Assembly: GCA_001792895.1 (NCBI GenBank)
Contig: MARA01000003.1
Location: 2,170,001 to 2,234,000 of the forward strand
Length of the DNA: 64,000 nucleotides
DNA from: Lentinus brumalis
Lineage: Eukaryota; Basidiomycota; Agaricomycetes; Polyporales; Polyporaceae
Reading direction: 5' to 3'
Below are positions 1-11,465 of this stretch, in pieces. A program made the translations under genes and the position numbers. The first letter of the stretch is position 1, and the number at the start of each line of letters is the position of its first letter. The notes under the pieces were generated by a model that saw only the letters and a list, made by a program, of their open reading frames with translations, had not been told where the DNA came from and ran no database searches.

Positions 1-1118
1 CACGCAGCGGCAGCGACCCTGCACCTGGCATCCGCAATGTCTCCGTCTCCATTGATGTCCATCCCCCAGCTCGACCCGCACCATCTCCCAGTTCCTCTGC
101 TCATGCTCAGACGCAAGTAGCGACGGAGCCACAGGGGCGACCGCCTTCCATTGACCTCTCAGAAACGACGCCCGACGCCCGCGCGCAGGTCGACATGCCC
201 CCGCCCCCCATGGCCGCGACCCTCACGCGGCGCATGACGCTGGACCTCCCAAGCTCGCCCATCGAGGTGCTCTCCGAGTCAGACCACAAGCTCGCGCTCG
301 AGGGCACCTCGCCCAAGCCATGCATCGTCCCAGGCAACGCGCTGCACCTCATCGACGACGACCCGGACGCACCACGCTCCGCCACGCCGACGTCTGTCAT
401 CATCGTGGGAGACGAGTCCGAGCATGGAGGCGACGTCGAGACGGACATGGATGGGGACGAGGGCGAAGGGCACAGGAGTGAGTCGCAGCCCCCTCCGTCC
501 AACCCTGTACGCCCGACGCCGAGAGTGCGTTTCCGCTCGCGTGTGCGCATCACATCAGGCGTGCATCGGCATCGGCACTCTATGAGCGCGACCGGGGGCT
601 CAACGCCTGGCTCGTCGACCTCTGACTCACCATCGTCTTCCATATCCGCGCCTCTACGATACCAAGCAGACGAGAACGGAGCCTGGGGCCCAATCGGCAG
701 GAGGTTGAGTGCGTACGCCTCGGCAGGCGGATGGCAGAGACGAGCGCATGCTGGGCAGGACCAGGGTGCTATTGTGAACGGGGCGCAGGGCGCAGGGGCA
801 AGAGGTGCGCGGGGACACAGCGAACGGACTCCTCTACTTGGACCTCCAGCCGGACGACATATGTACTCCGGATCAGAGGACGATGACCCTGGGAGCATGG
901 GTGAGGATGAGAGGACCATACGTGCGGCCGCGTTGCGGAGAGAAGAGGAGGCCGTTTTCGGCAGATGGCCGTGGAGGATATTCAACCGACATGTGAGTAC
1001 TTCTCTCATCATATATCCTGCTCTCGCTCTGAGCCTAATACCTTACTAGTGGTGGTGGTGGCACGTTGAACCCGTGTTGTGCTGCTGCGCGGACGATTCC
1101 GACTACGACGAATACTGA
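1..1118 (+). CDS. 3' part of a gene for an acidic, proline/serine-rich protein of unknown function
   Basis: An open frame runs from the left edge of the window without a stop, so the start lies outside. An intron at 993-1049 (GTGAGT donor, CTAG acceptor) joins the long exon to a short last exon that adds four tryptophans, a Cys-Cys-Cys stretch and an acidic tail ending in Asp-Glu-Tyr. The visible part is low in complexity: Pro/Ser/Thr-rich, with acidic patches, Arg/His-rich stretches and an Arg-Thr-Pro-Leu-Leu-Gly element like a dileucine sorting signal. No catalytic domain can be seen, and the upstream part is needed to name it. Its 3' end converges on the chorismate synthase gene 250 bp away. 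The frame is judged real because frame continuity and splice signals agree. Confidence 0.6.
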
Positions 1119-1369
1119 ACACTTTACCCATTGCTCCCTTGCTGCTCGTATGTTCTGTTATTCACCGTGACCCCCTCCCCACTTCATGCACTTAAGTCGA
1201 CTCCCCACTCCCTCTCTGCGCTTCATATGTATTTTACCCATGATCACGCTCGGAGCCCACACTGTTGTATAGCACTTATGAAACGAGTCAGATACCCAGG
1301 GAAATAAATGCTGGTTGAACAGTACATTGGAACTTCTACCGTCTTCTTCTACCGGCCTGCCGACCGCGT

Positions 1370-2843
1370 CTACTGCTTGTCCTCCTTGGTCTCCTCCGTG
1401 ATCTTCCCCATCTTCACCATAGTCGGGGGAGTGTCGTGATCGGAGGGAGGAGCGACGCCGCCGTCTTCCTCGCATTTTGAATGAGCACTTGGTCCATGAT
1501 AACCAGCGCCGCCATCGCCTCGACGATGGGCACCGCGCGGGGTACAACACACGGATCGTGCCGGCCCCTCGCAGCAAGCGTCCCGGGGGTCCCGTCGTAC
1601 TGCGCGGTCGCCTGCCCTTGCGAGATCGTCGCGGGGCTCTTGAACCCAACGCGGAAGTAGATGTCCTCCCCGTTCGAGATCCCGCCCTGCACGCCCCCGC
1701 TCCAGTTCGTGCGCGTGCCCATGCGCCCGTCCGCGCGCATCTCGAACGCGTCGTTGTGCTTCGAGCCCGGCACCTCCGTGCCCCGGAAGCCCGAGCCGAT
1801 TTCGAATGCCTTCGTGGCTGGGATGGAGAGCATCGCGTGCCCGAGCTTCGCCTCGAGCTTGTCGAAAACGGGCTCGCCGAGGCCGGAGGGGACGTTGCGA
1901 ATAACGCAAGTGACTGTACCGCCGATGGAGTCGTTAGCCTCCTTGGCGCGGATGATGCGCTAGTCACGAAGTATAAGGCCGTGGTCCTGATGTCAAGAGG
2001 AATAAACACCCACCTGCGTCATGCGCTCCGACGTCTCTGCGTGCGGGCAGCGCGTCTGCTGAGCGTCGACCTGTTCCCGGGTCACAGTCTTCAAAAGCTC
2101 GACGAACTCTGGGCTGAGAGCGTCCTCGACCGTGTCATCATCGTCTGTGGAGGCCTGCGAGGACGGCGACGCGGCCGAAGGCAGCTGGACCTTCCCGACC
2201 GACGACACAAACGCCACAATCTCCACTCCGTACGCAAGCTTCAAGTACTTCTCCGCAATAGCCCCAGCCGCAACCCTGCCTGCGCCAAGCACCAAGCCGC
2301 GTTAACGTTCGTCTCTCGTAAGGCGTCCGACGTGACACAAGGGCTTACCGATGGTCTCGCGCGCGCTGCTGCGACCGCCACCGCTGCTCGCCTTAATTCC
2401 GTACTTCTCGAGGTACGTCCAGTCGGCGTGGCTGGGACGTGGGTAGAGGTCCGTCTCGGAGTAGTCCTTCGGCCTCTGGTCCTCGTTGCGGACGAGCAGG
2501 CCAATTGGCGTGCCAAGCGTGACTCCGTGCTCCGTCCCAGATTGCAAATGCACGAGGTCTTTCTCGTCTCTCTGCACGCATTGCGCTCGTTATCACCTTG
2601 CCCAAGGCAGTGTAAGCGGATAGACTCACGGGAGTGGTGAGGTTGCTCTGTCCCGGTCTCCTTCTGCTCAGCTGCGTCTGCACGTCTTGTGCGACAAGGG
2701 GAAGACCCTGATGTATCGTCAGCCCCGGCTCAACATGATTGATTACAACGTACCGGTGGGCATCCGTCGATGATAGCACCGACCGAGGCGCAATGCGACT
2801 CGCCGTAGGTCGTTACGCGGAATAGTGTGCCGAAGGTGGACAT
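1370..2843 (-). CDS. ARO2: Chorismate synthase
   Basis: Last enzyme of the shikimate pathway: it converts 5-enolpyruvylshikimate-3-phosphate to chorismate using reduced flavin. Fungal enzymes are known to carry their own flavin reductase activity. The N-terminus begins [18 protein letters not shown], the family signature in its fungal form. It is followed by the [18 protein letters not shown] region, the [10 protein letters not shown] phosphate-binding stretch and, near the C-terminus, [19 protein letters not shown]. The start at 2843 follows from this signature. Introns lie near 2708-2753, 2580-2632, 2298-2350 and 1963-2013. The frame stops at 1414 as written. One extra C in the run at 1425-1429 would instead extend it to a lysine-rich end at 1370, which I think is the real terminus. 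Confidence 0.95.
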
Positions 2844-3379
2844 CTTCGCCACAACTTATGTGAGAGTTGCACTCAGATAGAAGATGATATGTTACACACC
2901 TTTATTGCTTTGAATGAAGTTCAACACCTCTCTAGTGTAGTATGGGGGTAAAGAGCTCGGATGAGAACGCGCGATCGGAGGTTTAACGAATGTGAGAGCG
3001 CTATGTCCCCTGTCCGCCTGCAAAGGATCCGATCTCGTCGGTAGTGTCTGTTATCTGACGACCATCTTGTCAGTTGAGAATCGCAGAAGCGGCGAGAAAG
3101 CTGAAAGCCGTACAGGTTGTGGCGGGTGGATGAGATGACTCGCCGCGAGCACTTTGCATGTTTAGAGCCAAGATCGAGAGCAGCCAGATTAGATCACTCA
3201 GGAAATGCAGTAGAGATAAGATAAGATGCAGCCAGTGATCCCGACTTCCCCGGAGACGTTCTCACCGACAGTCCGCAACCACTACATACTCGAACATCGT
3301 TACCACTCCGAGCACGCTACACCGACTCGCCAGGTATTGCAGAACATGATAACACTGAGTGTCGATTGATAGCGCTGAC
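2844..3379. promoter_or_regulatory. Divergent intergenic region between chorismate synthase and the DUF7704-like gene
   Basis: About 540 bp separate two genes transcribed away from each other, so both promoters must be here. I see no clear TATA box or long repeat. The call rests on position only. Confidence 0.5.
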
Positions 3380-3391
3380 ATGTTCACAGAA

Positions 3392-4209
3392 ATGCCACTG
3401 CTCAGTGATTTCCCTGCCCTGCCTGGGTTTTACCAGCTGCTCTTCCTGCACATAGAGCCGAGTCAGTCCCATCGTCTGTAATGTATGATCTTTGACTCAC
3501 CACGAACGACGTAGTATCCACTGTGATGCCTGCTATAATGGCATGGTGGCAGCCAGGAGCAGCCTGGTTCCACCACGAACTCATCCCAGACGGGACCGCA
3601 CCCGCCGCGTCTCTCGATGCACGAACCACCATGGCCATATGGCAACTCGGAAACTGTGAGTCCAGAATCTTTTTCTAGCCTGGGATAATGCGGCTACTTA
3701 TTACTGCGATACAGGCTACCTTCTTTTGGGACTCATCTCGACCTTCGTATTCCGCGCCGTCCGCGATACCCTTCCCAACAACCCGACCGCACAAGAGCGC
3801 ATCCTCGGCGCGAGCTTCACAGCGCTCGCCTTGGCGGACGTGAGTTATATCCCCAGTCCCAACGAGGGCTAGCACAGCTGACTTCGTATCCACACAGGTA
3901 ACCCAGTAAGCCGTATACCGGCCATGACACAATATGTGCAACTGACTATCCGTCCCGCAGCGTCCTCTGGTCCTTCATCGGCCTCCCTCCAGACCTCAAG
4001 TACTCCTTCTCCAGCTGGAACTCCATGACACACGGCAACATCACCTTCACAACCTTCCTCTGCGCCATGCGGTACGCCTCGCCTCCCGCCTCGCTCGTCC
4101 GCTCTCTGATACTCACAGTGTCACACGCCCCAGAATCTCATGGTTCCTCGGGATCGGTCGGCAGCGCTTCTACTACGGCCAGCCGGCCTCCAAGTCCAAA
4201 TCCGCGTGA
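3392..4209 (+). CDS. Small multi-pass membrane protein, DUF7704-like
   Basis: The frame starts at 3392 (an in-frame ATG at 3380 is also possible) with MPLLSDFPALPGFYQLLFLH and the IEPISTVMPA segment typical of small fungal membrane proteins of the DUF7704 type. Three or four hydrophobic helices follow, including GLISTFVFRAVRDTLP and an ALADVTHVLWSF segment. The C-terminus is WFLGIGRQRFYYGQP plus a short Ser/Lys tail, about 170 residues in all. The ADVTHV segment can only be made by splicing in an 8-nt exon at 3898-3905 between introns 3840-3897 and 3906-3959. Other introns lie near 3463-3516, 3653-3711 and 4071-4134. Function is unknown. Family assignment is from the recognised segment pattern, not a search. 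Confidence 0.75.
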
Positions 4210-5095
4210 CCCTCGGGTTGCTCATGCATCATGCCTGATGCCTGGTCCGACTCCCTTCCCATGACGCTTTCCTCCTGCTTGTATCTATCTTCTGACTGTA
4301 TTGGAAAAGAGACTCCGGACTATGAATACCACTTGTCTGCCAGTTCCAGTGCCAGGCACCGACCACACCGACGTCCGACCCACACTCAATCATCCCATGC
4401 ATGATGCCAGGCTTCCGTTTCCCCGCCGATCCCGCGAGACTCAGCCTCCACCCAATTCCGCCAAACCATCCTCCCCAGGTTCCCGGACGTAGAATACCCC
4501 TGGACGGTCGAGGGTCGAGGGTCGGGTGTCCAGACCCCCTGAAGGCTGCCAGACAGCGTGTATACCAGTCACCTTCTCCAACTCTACTGTAACCCCGCAT
4601 GATCATATATATGGTTCTACGCCCGCTACACCTGCACGACGGAGCTTACTATGTACAAGAGGTGAGCGAACTGTACTAGTAGGTTACGCCGCCTCAAGGT
4701 CCCACACACGCTTCCCTACGTGAAACGTCGGCGCCACCGCGGCCTGCAGGGCCAGTAGCAGCAGGTGCTCCCCCCCTATCTTCGCGGTGGCACTCGCGGC
4801 GCGTTATACCCATGAGCATGAGCATGAGCACTGTTACTGCAGGTCGGACTCCCGACTGACACCCGTAGCTGCCAGACTTCGCCAACGAAGAGACCAACGT
4901 TCGAAACCTCAGGCCTCACCTTCTACGTATACTGACCCGCCCTGCACGGTCACCGTTCACCGCCCGATATCACAACCGACACAAACATCTAAGCAGTTCC
5001 ATATCATTCATTCGTGAACTCGACTTCAACAGACACTGTACGAACTACCTAGCACGAGTACTGTACGTTAACGATACGATACATAATACACGAGA

Positions 5096-5262
5096 GACGA
5101 GACGAGACGCGAGACAGGGAGGGACAAAGACAGGGACAGGGACAGGGACAAGGACACGGATATGGGCAGGGATATGGAGACAGGATCATAAGGTTCGGGT
5201 GAGTGGGGGGAGGGGGTGGAAGGGGAGAGAGATACGCAGAGAGGGAGAGGGAGAGGGAGTCG
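5096..5262. repeat. GAGAC / GACAGG microsatellite followed by a purine-rich tract
   Basis: Repeated GAGAC then GACAGG/GACAAG units run to about 5163, and a G/A-rich tract with GGGAGA repeats spans 5199-5262. Seen directly in the sequence. Confidence 0.85.
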
Positions 5263-5827
5263 ACTCGAGCACAAGTAAGGAGCCACGGGCGGCATTATAC
5301 AACACAACGCAGGACCTGTCGTAAAGGCAACAGCAACAGCGACGGGACGGGCTACGAGAGAACAACAACGTCAACACGACGGGCTCAGAACAAACGCGAA
5401 CGTACGGAATAGAACCAGAATTAAAGATCCAATTCACATTCCACAAGAACCGAGAGTTGAAGCCCACGACCCGGGAACGAGAAACACCACCACAGAACAG
5501 CGCACAGGACCAGAACTCAGAACCAACGGTGGGAGCACACGACACGACATTGCCCCAGCCGGCGCACCAAACTCACAATAGACACCCAGCCAGCCCACAT
5601 CGGCGTCCGGCATCCAACCCGCGCATACAGCCAGGTCGGCTGAGCAGCCTGGGGGGGCGCACAACCCACGAGCCGCGCACCCAAGTTCCACGCCACGCAT
5701 CCACGCGTCCACGCAGCCAGCAGCTCTCGCCGACCACCCGGCGCCCGAGGGGTCTTGTTCCCGTCTCTTCCCCGTGTGTGAATTCCTCCGTCCTGAACGT
5801 TCCTTTCCCCCGGCCCTCGCTCCGCGT

Positions 5828-5881
5828 GTTCCCGTTCCCGTTCCCATTCCCGTTCCCGGTGCCGTTCCCGTTTCCCGTGCC
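5828..5881. repeat. TTCCCG hexanucleotide array
   Basis: About eight imperfect copies of TTCCCG, some changed to TTCCCA or GTGCCG. The same hexamer is found in coding sequence of the Erf4 gene at 15164-15195, where it encodes Gly-Asn repeats. Confidence 0.85.
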
Positions 5882-6301
5882 TGTGTCACTGTTTCTCGAC
5901 AACCCAGCGAGCCCGTCTCCGCGAGTGCCCGATACGAAATGTGTGGTGAAAGATACGCGCCCATGGAGTATTATTTGCTCGATGTCGAAGATATGATGAG
6001 AGACGCAGACGGAGACAGAGACAGAGGAAGGAGAGGCGAAGAGATGAGACGAGTGATGATGCTATAATGCGATACAATGCGAGGACGAGTGGCATATGGT
6101 GGATGCAGCGATGCAGGGACATGAGTCGAGTCGTAAGCCGTCCATGTTCAGATTGCCGGATACACCAGGGAGGCCACGAAGGATGCGATGCGAGCCCAGG
6201 GCAGGGACGACGACGGTAGAGGCCAGGGCATGCGAAGCAGCACGGAATATGGCGACGGCGAACGAGGGGCGGCATACAGGTGGTGGAAGCGACGAGCCCC
6301 T

Positions 6302-8236
6302 TCACTGCTTCGACTGGCTCTGCGCCTGCCGCGCCGCGAGGGTCTCGATGATATGGTGAACACCCTCGGGCTCGAGGACGACCTTCGTCCCGTCGCAGCG
6401 CGCCTTGTTCGTGAACTCGGTACACAACTCGTTGATATCCACATCCTGAGCCCGTTGAATGCCATCGTCAGTCTCGTGGGGCACGCAAGTCTACTTGAGC
6501 TACCTACCTTGAACTGGGGGTTCGAGGTGATCGTGCGCCACGCAGTCAGCACCTCCACATTCTTGTCGCTCTTCTGCGTCTTCGGGAAGCTCGAACCGCG
6601 GCACATCACGAAGGGCGTGCTGCCGTCCTCCCCGGTTGTCTTCTTCAGGAAGGGCGCGAACCGCGTGTCGCAGGAACCGTGGTCCACGTTCATGTCGTCC
6701 GAGGCTGCCGGTGATTGGGCCGGCGGACTCTGCACGAAGCTTGATGGTCCGCTCTCCGCGATCGCCTTCGACAACTGCTCCTTCGTCTTCGGGCAGTCGC
6801 CGGTCCCGTGAGGGCTGTTGCAAGCTGTCGACGGGGTTGCCGTGGTGAGTGATGGTGAGGACGACGACGACGTTAATGAGGGGGTACGATGGGAGACCGG
6901 AGACAACGAGCTCGGTGGGCTCGCAAGAAGTGCCTGGAAGTCAACAGTGCTTGTGTTATTAGGCGTCACGAACGTGTTGCTGAACAGCTGGTCAAGTGCG
7001 TCTTGGTTGCCTCCGTCGGGTGGCGTCCAATGCTCTCCAAATTCGAAGGAACCAGGCGTGAACTGCTGACTGCCGTTCAACATGAGCGGCGGACTGTCCG
7101 AGGGTGAAGGCTCCGCAAACGACGTGAACAAGGGATTGCTCGCGATCGTCTTGTAGTGATTAGCGGCGTACGAGAACGGAGCATCCGTCATGGTCGTATC
7201 GTAGGTGTCATCGGGATTGAGCATGTTTGGATCGAACGAGATGAGCGAATTAAAGTTAAGACCATTCTGCGGGGGCTGCGCCTGCGGTTGGACTGGTGAC
7301 CTGCTGGGGCCAGCTCCAGGGGATGAGAAGTTGAACTGCATCCCGTGGTTGCTGAACTGGTTCTGCGGGGTCGCAGTGGCATTGCCCCGCGGAGCGGAGA
7401 ACGTGAACGCGGCTTGCTTGAGCACCATGTTCTCGTTCTGGAGACGCGTAAGCAGCTCCCGCAGATTCTCGTTCTCTTGCTCGCTTAGTTGATTCTTCTG
7501 TTCGAGCTGAGCAACCTTGTCCTCAAGCTGTCGAAATAATGAGCGACCGTTGTGACGTCAGCTATACAATCGACGGTACTCACATCGCGGACGTGCTTTT
7601 CCTTCCGCTCCCTGAACGCTCGTTGGGCAGCTCGGTTCTGTTCCTTTCGCTTGAGAAGTCGGGTCTCATCCTACAATAAGGGCACGTCAGATGCCGAGTG
7701 ACCGATATATGCGCCAGAAGGCACGTACCTGAGCAGCCCCGGGCTTTCGGCGCGCACTGGCGGAGCTCGACGTCTTTTTGTGGGTGCCAGTGGAAGAGGC
7801 TACGAGCGCAGTTGAACGGACATCTCGGATGATCTGGGGCAGACAGGGGACATACATGTGGTGTGTTGCGACTTGTGCTGGGGCTCGTCCTCGGGGTCGA
7901 TGCTGGCCTTGCGCTTCAAGGAGCCATCGTCCTGGGACCCATCGGCGCCATTGAAGGACCCTGACTGCCTGCGCGAAAGACTGGACTCGTTGTGAGTGCT
8001 CGGCGGGCTCGGGCTGCTGTCGCTAGACGGGGGACTCAGGTTCGGAGGAGGGAAGTTGCTGATGCTCTGGGGATCGACGCCGTCCGGGTTATCAAACAGG
8101 GGCGGGTTCGCAGCAGCAGTGCCGGGGAACTGCTTCTGGAGGAAGGCGAGAAAGTCGTCATCGGGAGGGCAGAGAACGTGTCAGGCTGCTGCGAGATGTC
8201 CCAGAAGGAGTGAAGGTCCTGAACGGGGAAATTCAT
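6302..8236 (-). CDS. YAP1: AP-1-like bZIP transcription factor of the Yap1/Pap1 type
   Basis: Redox-sensing activator of antioxidant genes in the known family. It is held in the cytosol until oxidation masks its export signal. The basic region reads NRAAQRAFRERKEKH, with the NxxAQxxFR pattern of the Pap1 group. A leucine zipper follows (DLEDKVAQLEQKNQLSEQ...). A long low-complexity middle includes a cysteine cluster (ACNSPHGTGDCPK, then SCDTRFAPFLKK). The C-terminus has VNELC-like DINELCTEFTNKARCDG, matching the C-terminal cysteine-rich domain that overlaps the export signal. About 560 residues. Introns at about 7799-7854, 7674-7730 and 7528-7584 flank the short exons of the basic region, and one near 6450-6511 splits the C-terminal domain. 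The N-terminus MNFPVQDLHSFWDIS is out of frame with the following PDDDFLAFLQKQFP by one base at 8163-8169. Confidence 0.9.
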
Positions 8237-11200
8237 GGCGAGCAGGTCGTCGTCGGGCGCAGGGAGTGCGGGAGAGAGAGACGCAGAACTAGGCGGAAGG
8301 AGCTTGGGGTCGCTGAGTAAGCAAGGCCGCAGAGAGGCGTCCGGGCGTCGGGGGACGGGCGGTGGTCGTTGGAGATGTCAGAAAAGCTCTGCAGACAGCT
8401 GGGGACGAGACGGGGACGGACGGGGATGGTGACGGAGAGGAAGAGGAAGGTGCAGAGAGGACGCTCGCCTGGCGGGATGCAGTTCGGGAGGGCGCTAGTC
8501 ACACGGGATACGCCGACAGGGGACTCGCAAGCAATCGAGCCGCTGCGCCGTTGACCCACTCCTCCTGCGACTCCCGCCCGCTATATTGATGCGAGTCGAG
8601 CTGCTGACAAAGCCCTGCACAACAACGCACCGTTCTTTCAAATGACTCCCCCTTCGCTCCCGACCAAGCTCCCGACCGCACAAAGCAGCAGGGAACGTGG
8701 CAGAACGCTGCAGAACGCCCTCCGTCTTTCCCGCCAGCCATACGAGGCCATACGTGAATCGACAATAAATACGCCCCCTCTGACACCTTTCTCACTGCTT
8801 GGTCTCAGTCTGAAACCGAAGTGTTCTCCTTTTCGCGTGCGACCCGGTTCGACCCCCTTGCAAGCCCTGGCTCAAAACACTCCATTGACCCAAGAACCCC
8901 ATGATCAGCCCTAACGTACTCTGAATCACCGACGCCAATCAACAATCTCGTCGTCCCAGCTGTGCTGCACGCCCATTCGTTCTCCCAATCGGCCAATCTG
9001 CCCGACTCTTCGCAGGCGCCTTCCTTCGGCCCCTCGGCTATGTCGCCCTTCCGTCCACCCACGCACCGTCGCATACGCCAGCTTGTCATAGTCGTATCAT
9101 CGATGAAGTATGCAAGGTCTCGACTGCACTATAGCATGCGTCCCAGGCTCCGCCACCTGTGCGCTACCAGCACGTCCAAGACGACCCGCGCCGGCAATGT
9201 TCGCTCAACTTTGACTTCGCCCAGCGAGACGCGCCGCGGTCAGAACACGGCGGGTATGGGAAGCCCGGACTTTCCTTCGATCGCCTAGCGCCATTGGGGG
9301 CGATCTCCCTCGTGCTGTCTACGTTCCGCCGTCTTGAGACAACGCGCGATTCTGAACTGGCCCAAGGCCGATTGAGGTCGGAACGGCCATGTCGGTCCAT
9401 TGACTCGCCAATTCTGAAATCATATCCGGTCATCGACGACCGTGCGTCCTGAGCCCTCTGAGTTGCTTCCACCTCGACTCTCGAGCCAAAGTGCAAAGGA
9501 TCCGCGCGCATGTACCGAAGTACGAACCTCAGAAAGGTGATGCCGCCGGTATCTGCTTACCATGTCCCAGATCATATCTCAGGCATGTCTGATTCGAATC
9601 GCGATCATTGCAACCCACTCGCGCCCTCGATCGCTCCTCCTCACACCGCCCACGCAGAGTGAAGAGCTCGAGAGAACAGAAATATCGGCACCGCCGCCCT
9701 CATTCGCCTCCCGGAAACTTCCTATGCACGACTAACAAGCACAGCACGTTCCAGCACAAAGTCCGACCCTTGCTTCTCTCACATGCGCCAGCACCAGCGC
9801 CAACGCCATCGACCCACCCACAACACGAACGGAAGAGCGACCGGACACACAGCCTGTCCCCAGCTCTCCCGACCGGTACTTCCTGCGCGTCTCGTCCGGG
9901 ATCCTCAGTGGGTCCCTGCGTTCCCGGTACGTCTGGGTCGGTGTGCACCTCTCCGACCGGCTCCTACTATGAAATTCGAGCACATCTCAGTCGCGACAGG
10001 CCTGACCCGGGAACTCGAAGTGGCCGACTCGAACGAGGAGAACCACTGCAAGATCCCGGAGCAATCACCTCGGGCTGCGCTATCTCATCCACCAGGAATA
10101 ACCAGCACAGCCTTCGCTCCTATGCACATACATACATGGATCTGTGCGACCGGCTGGAGTCTTGCGAGGTCTTGCACCCTGAACTAGAAGACAGATGCCC
10201 GACGTCTGGCGCAAATCCGTTCTGATCATCACGACCGCGCCGCGTACGGATGCTGCTGCGTGCGTCGTGCGAGGTCCGTCGTGCGTGCTTCCCCCGCCCT
10301 GCGCTTCGGGCTTCTCATCTTCTCATCTTCGCAGACCCAGACCGAGAATGATAGAATTCATTTTCCTCGCAGGTCTCGCCCGTCCATCCATACAGTACTC
10401 GACGGCGAATGTCGGGACCCGACGGGTGCTATACTTACTTGCCACTCCGTACCCCACCTGGCGACCGCTCTGGCACGCTCCACGTCGAACTCGAAACTCG
10501 AAACCGCAGAAGCGTCGGGCTCTCGCCGCTCGGCTTGCTCTCGGTAACCGCTACGCGTCTCGCTCGCCAGCCGCAATCCAATGTTCAGCTCACCGCTCCT
10601 TCTCCCACAGCGCTACGGCGCCTCGCCCGCGCAGATAGCACTTACGCTCGCCCCGCTCGTCTTTGGATGCCTGCAAGTAGGAAGTACGTAGTCGTCAACG
10701 GTCCACGTTCAAAGACCATCTACACTGAGTACCTCCAGCCACGCGTACGGTAAGTAGCGTGCCCCCATCCCCATGATGCGCGGATCTGTCCAACGCCAAG
10801 GCTCACGCGCACGTCCGACTGGCCATCACACAGGCTCTGGGGCTATAGCGACGCTGCGCCCCGCTGTCAACCTCAAACTCAAACTTCGGACTCCCCCACG
10901 ATCCAGTGCCGGCGGCGCGAGTGCGACGGGGTCGGGTGCCAGGACGACCCGCAACCAAGAGTCCATGACGCGTCCCCGGCACCTGAGCGCTGAGCGCCTC
11001 CCCGTACTAGCCACGACAATATTGAACACGGCCTCGACTCTAGACATCGGACGTCCCTCCGCTCGGCGCTGCGGCCATGGTCCTGACCACTGACCACTGA
11101 CCAGCTCAGAGCAGGCATGGCCCATCAGATCTCAGACCACAGCTGTCAACGTCCCCTGCGGTCCGCAATACTGTCCTGCTTTCGGGCCCCGGGCTCTCCG

Positions 11201-11440
11201 TCAGTCATCTGGATGCCGTTGCCCCAAGGCACGTCGATCCGCGGCCACAGTTCCGAGTACATCGCAGTCGGAGTACCTCGAGGCTCGAGCGTCGAGAGTC
11301 GAGTCAAGCTAAGCCAGCGGCTCCGCCAACCGACTCGGTGCACACCTCGGACGCTTGTCCGATCGACTGTACGCAGCTGTACGCCCGACGTCCGCGTCGT
11401 CCCGCCGGCCTGTTTACGTGCACCCGCTTATTATGTCTTG

Positions 11441-11465
11441 TGTCTAGTGTCTAGTGTCTAGTGTC
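11441..11465. repeat. 7-bp tandem repeat (TGTCTAG, 3.5 copies)
   Basis: The unit TGTCTAG is repeated without error. Seen directly. Confidence 0.85.

Larger units (their letters stand above)
4210..6301. other. Gene-free stretch between convergent 3' ends, rich in simple repeats
   Basis: Two genes end here from opposite sides. Short open frames exist on both strands but none shows splice logic or a recognisable protein. The stretch holds GAGAC/GACAGG repeats, a purine-rich tract and a TTCCCG hexamer array. Confidence 0.6.

Noticed and set aside
1477..2640. 387-codon open frame on the + strand
   Set aside because: It is antisense to chorismate synthase and runs through its introns. Composition is Arg/Leu/Val-rich without any domain.
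5096..5262. Repeat region considered as a CRISPR array
   Set aside because: Units are 5-6 bp, contiguous and without unique spacers. It is a microsatellite in a eukaryotic genome.
5828..5881. Hexamer array considered as telomere-like repeat
   Set aside because: The unit TTCCCG differs from the fungal TTAGGG/CCCTAA repeat, and the array lies between two ordinary genes.
8840..8856. GGTTCGACCCC, B-box-like
   Set aside because: No A-box at the right distance and no cloverleaf could be drawn.
9608..10225. 205-codon + frame in the AP-1 upstream region
   Set aside because: No recognisable motif, no splice partners, Ser/Pro/His/Arg-rich composition. Not supportable as a gene.
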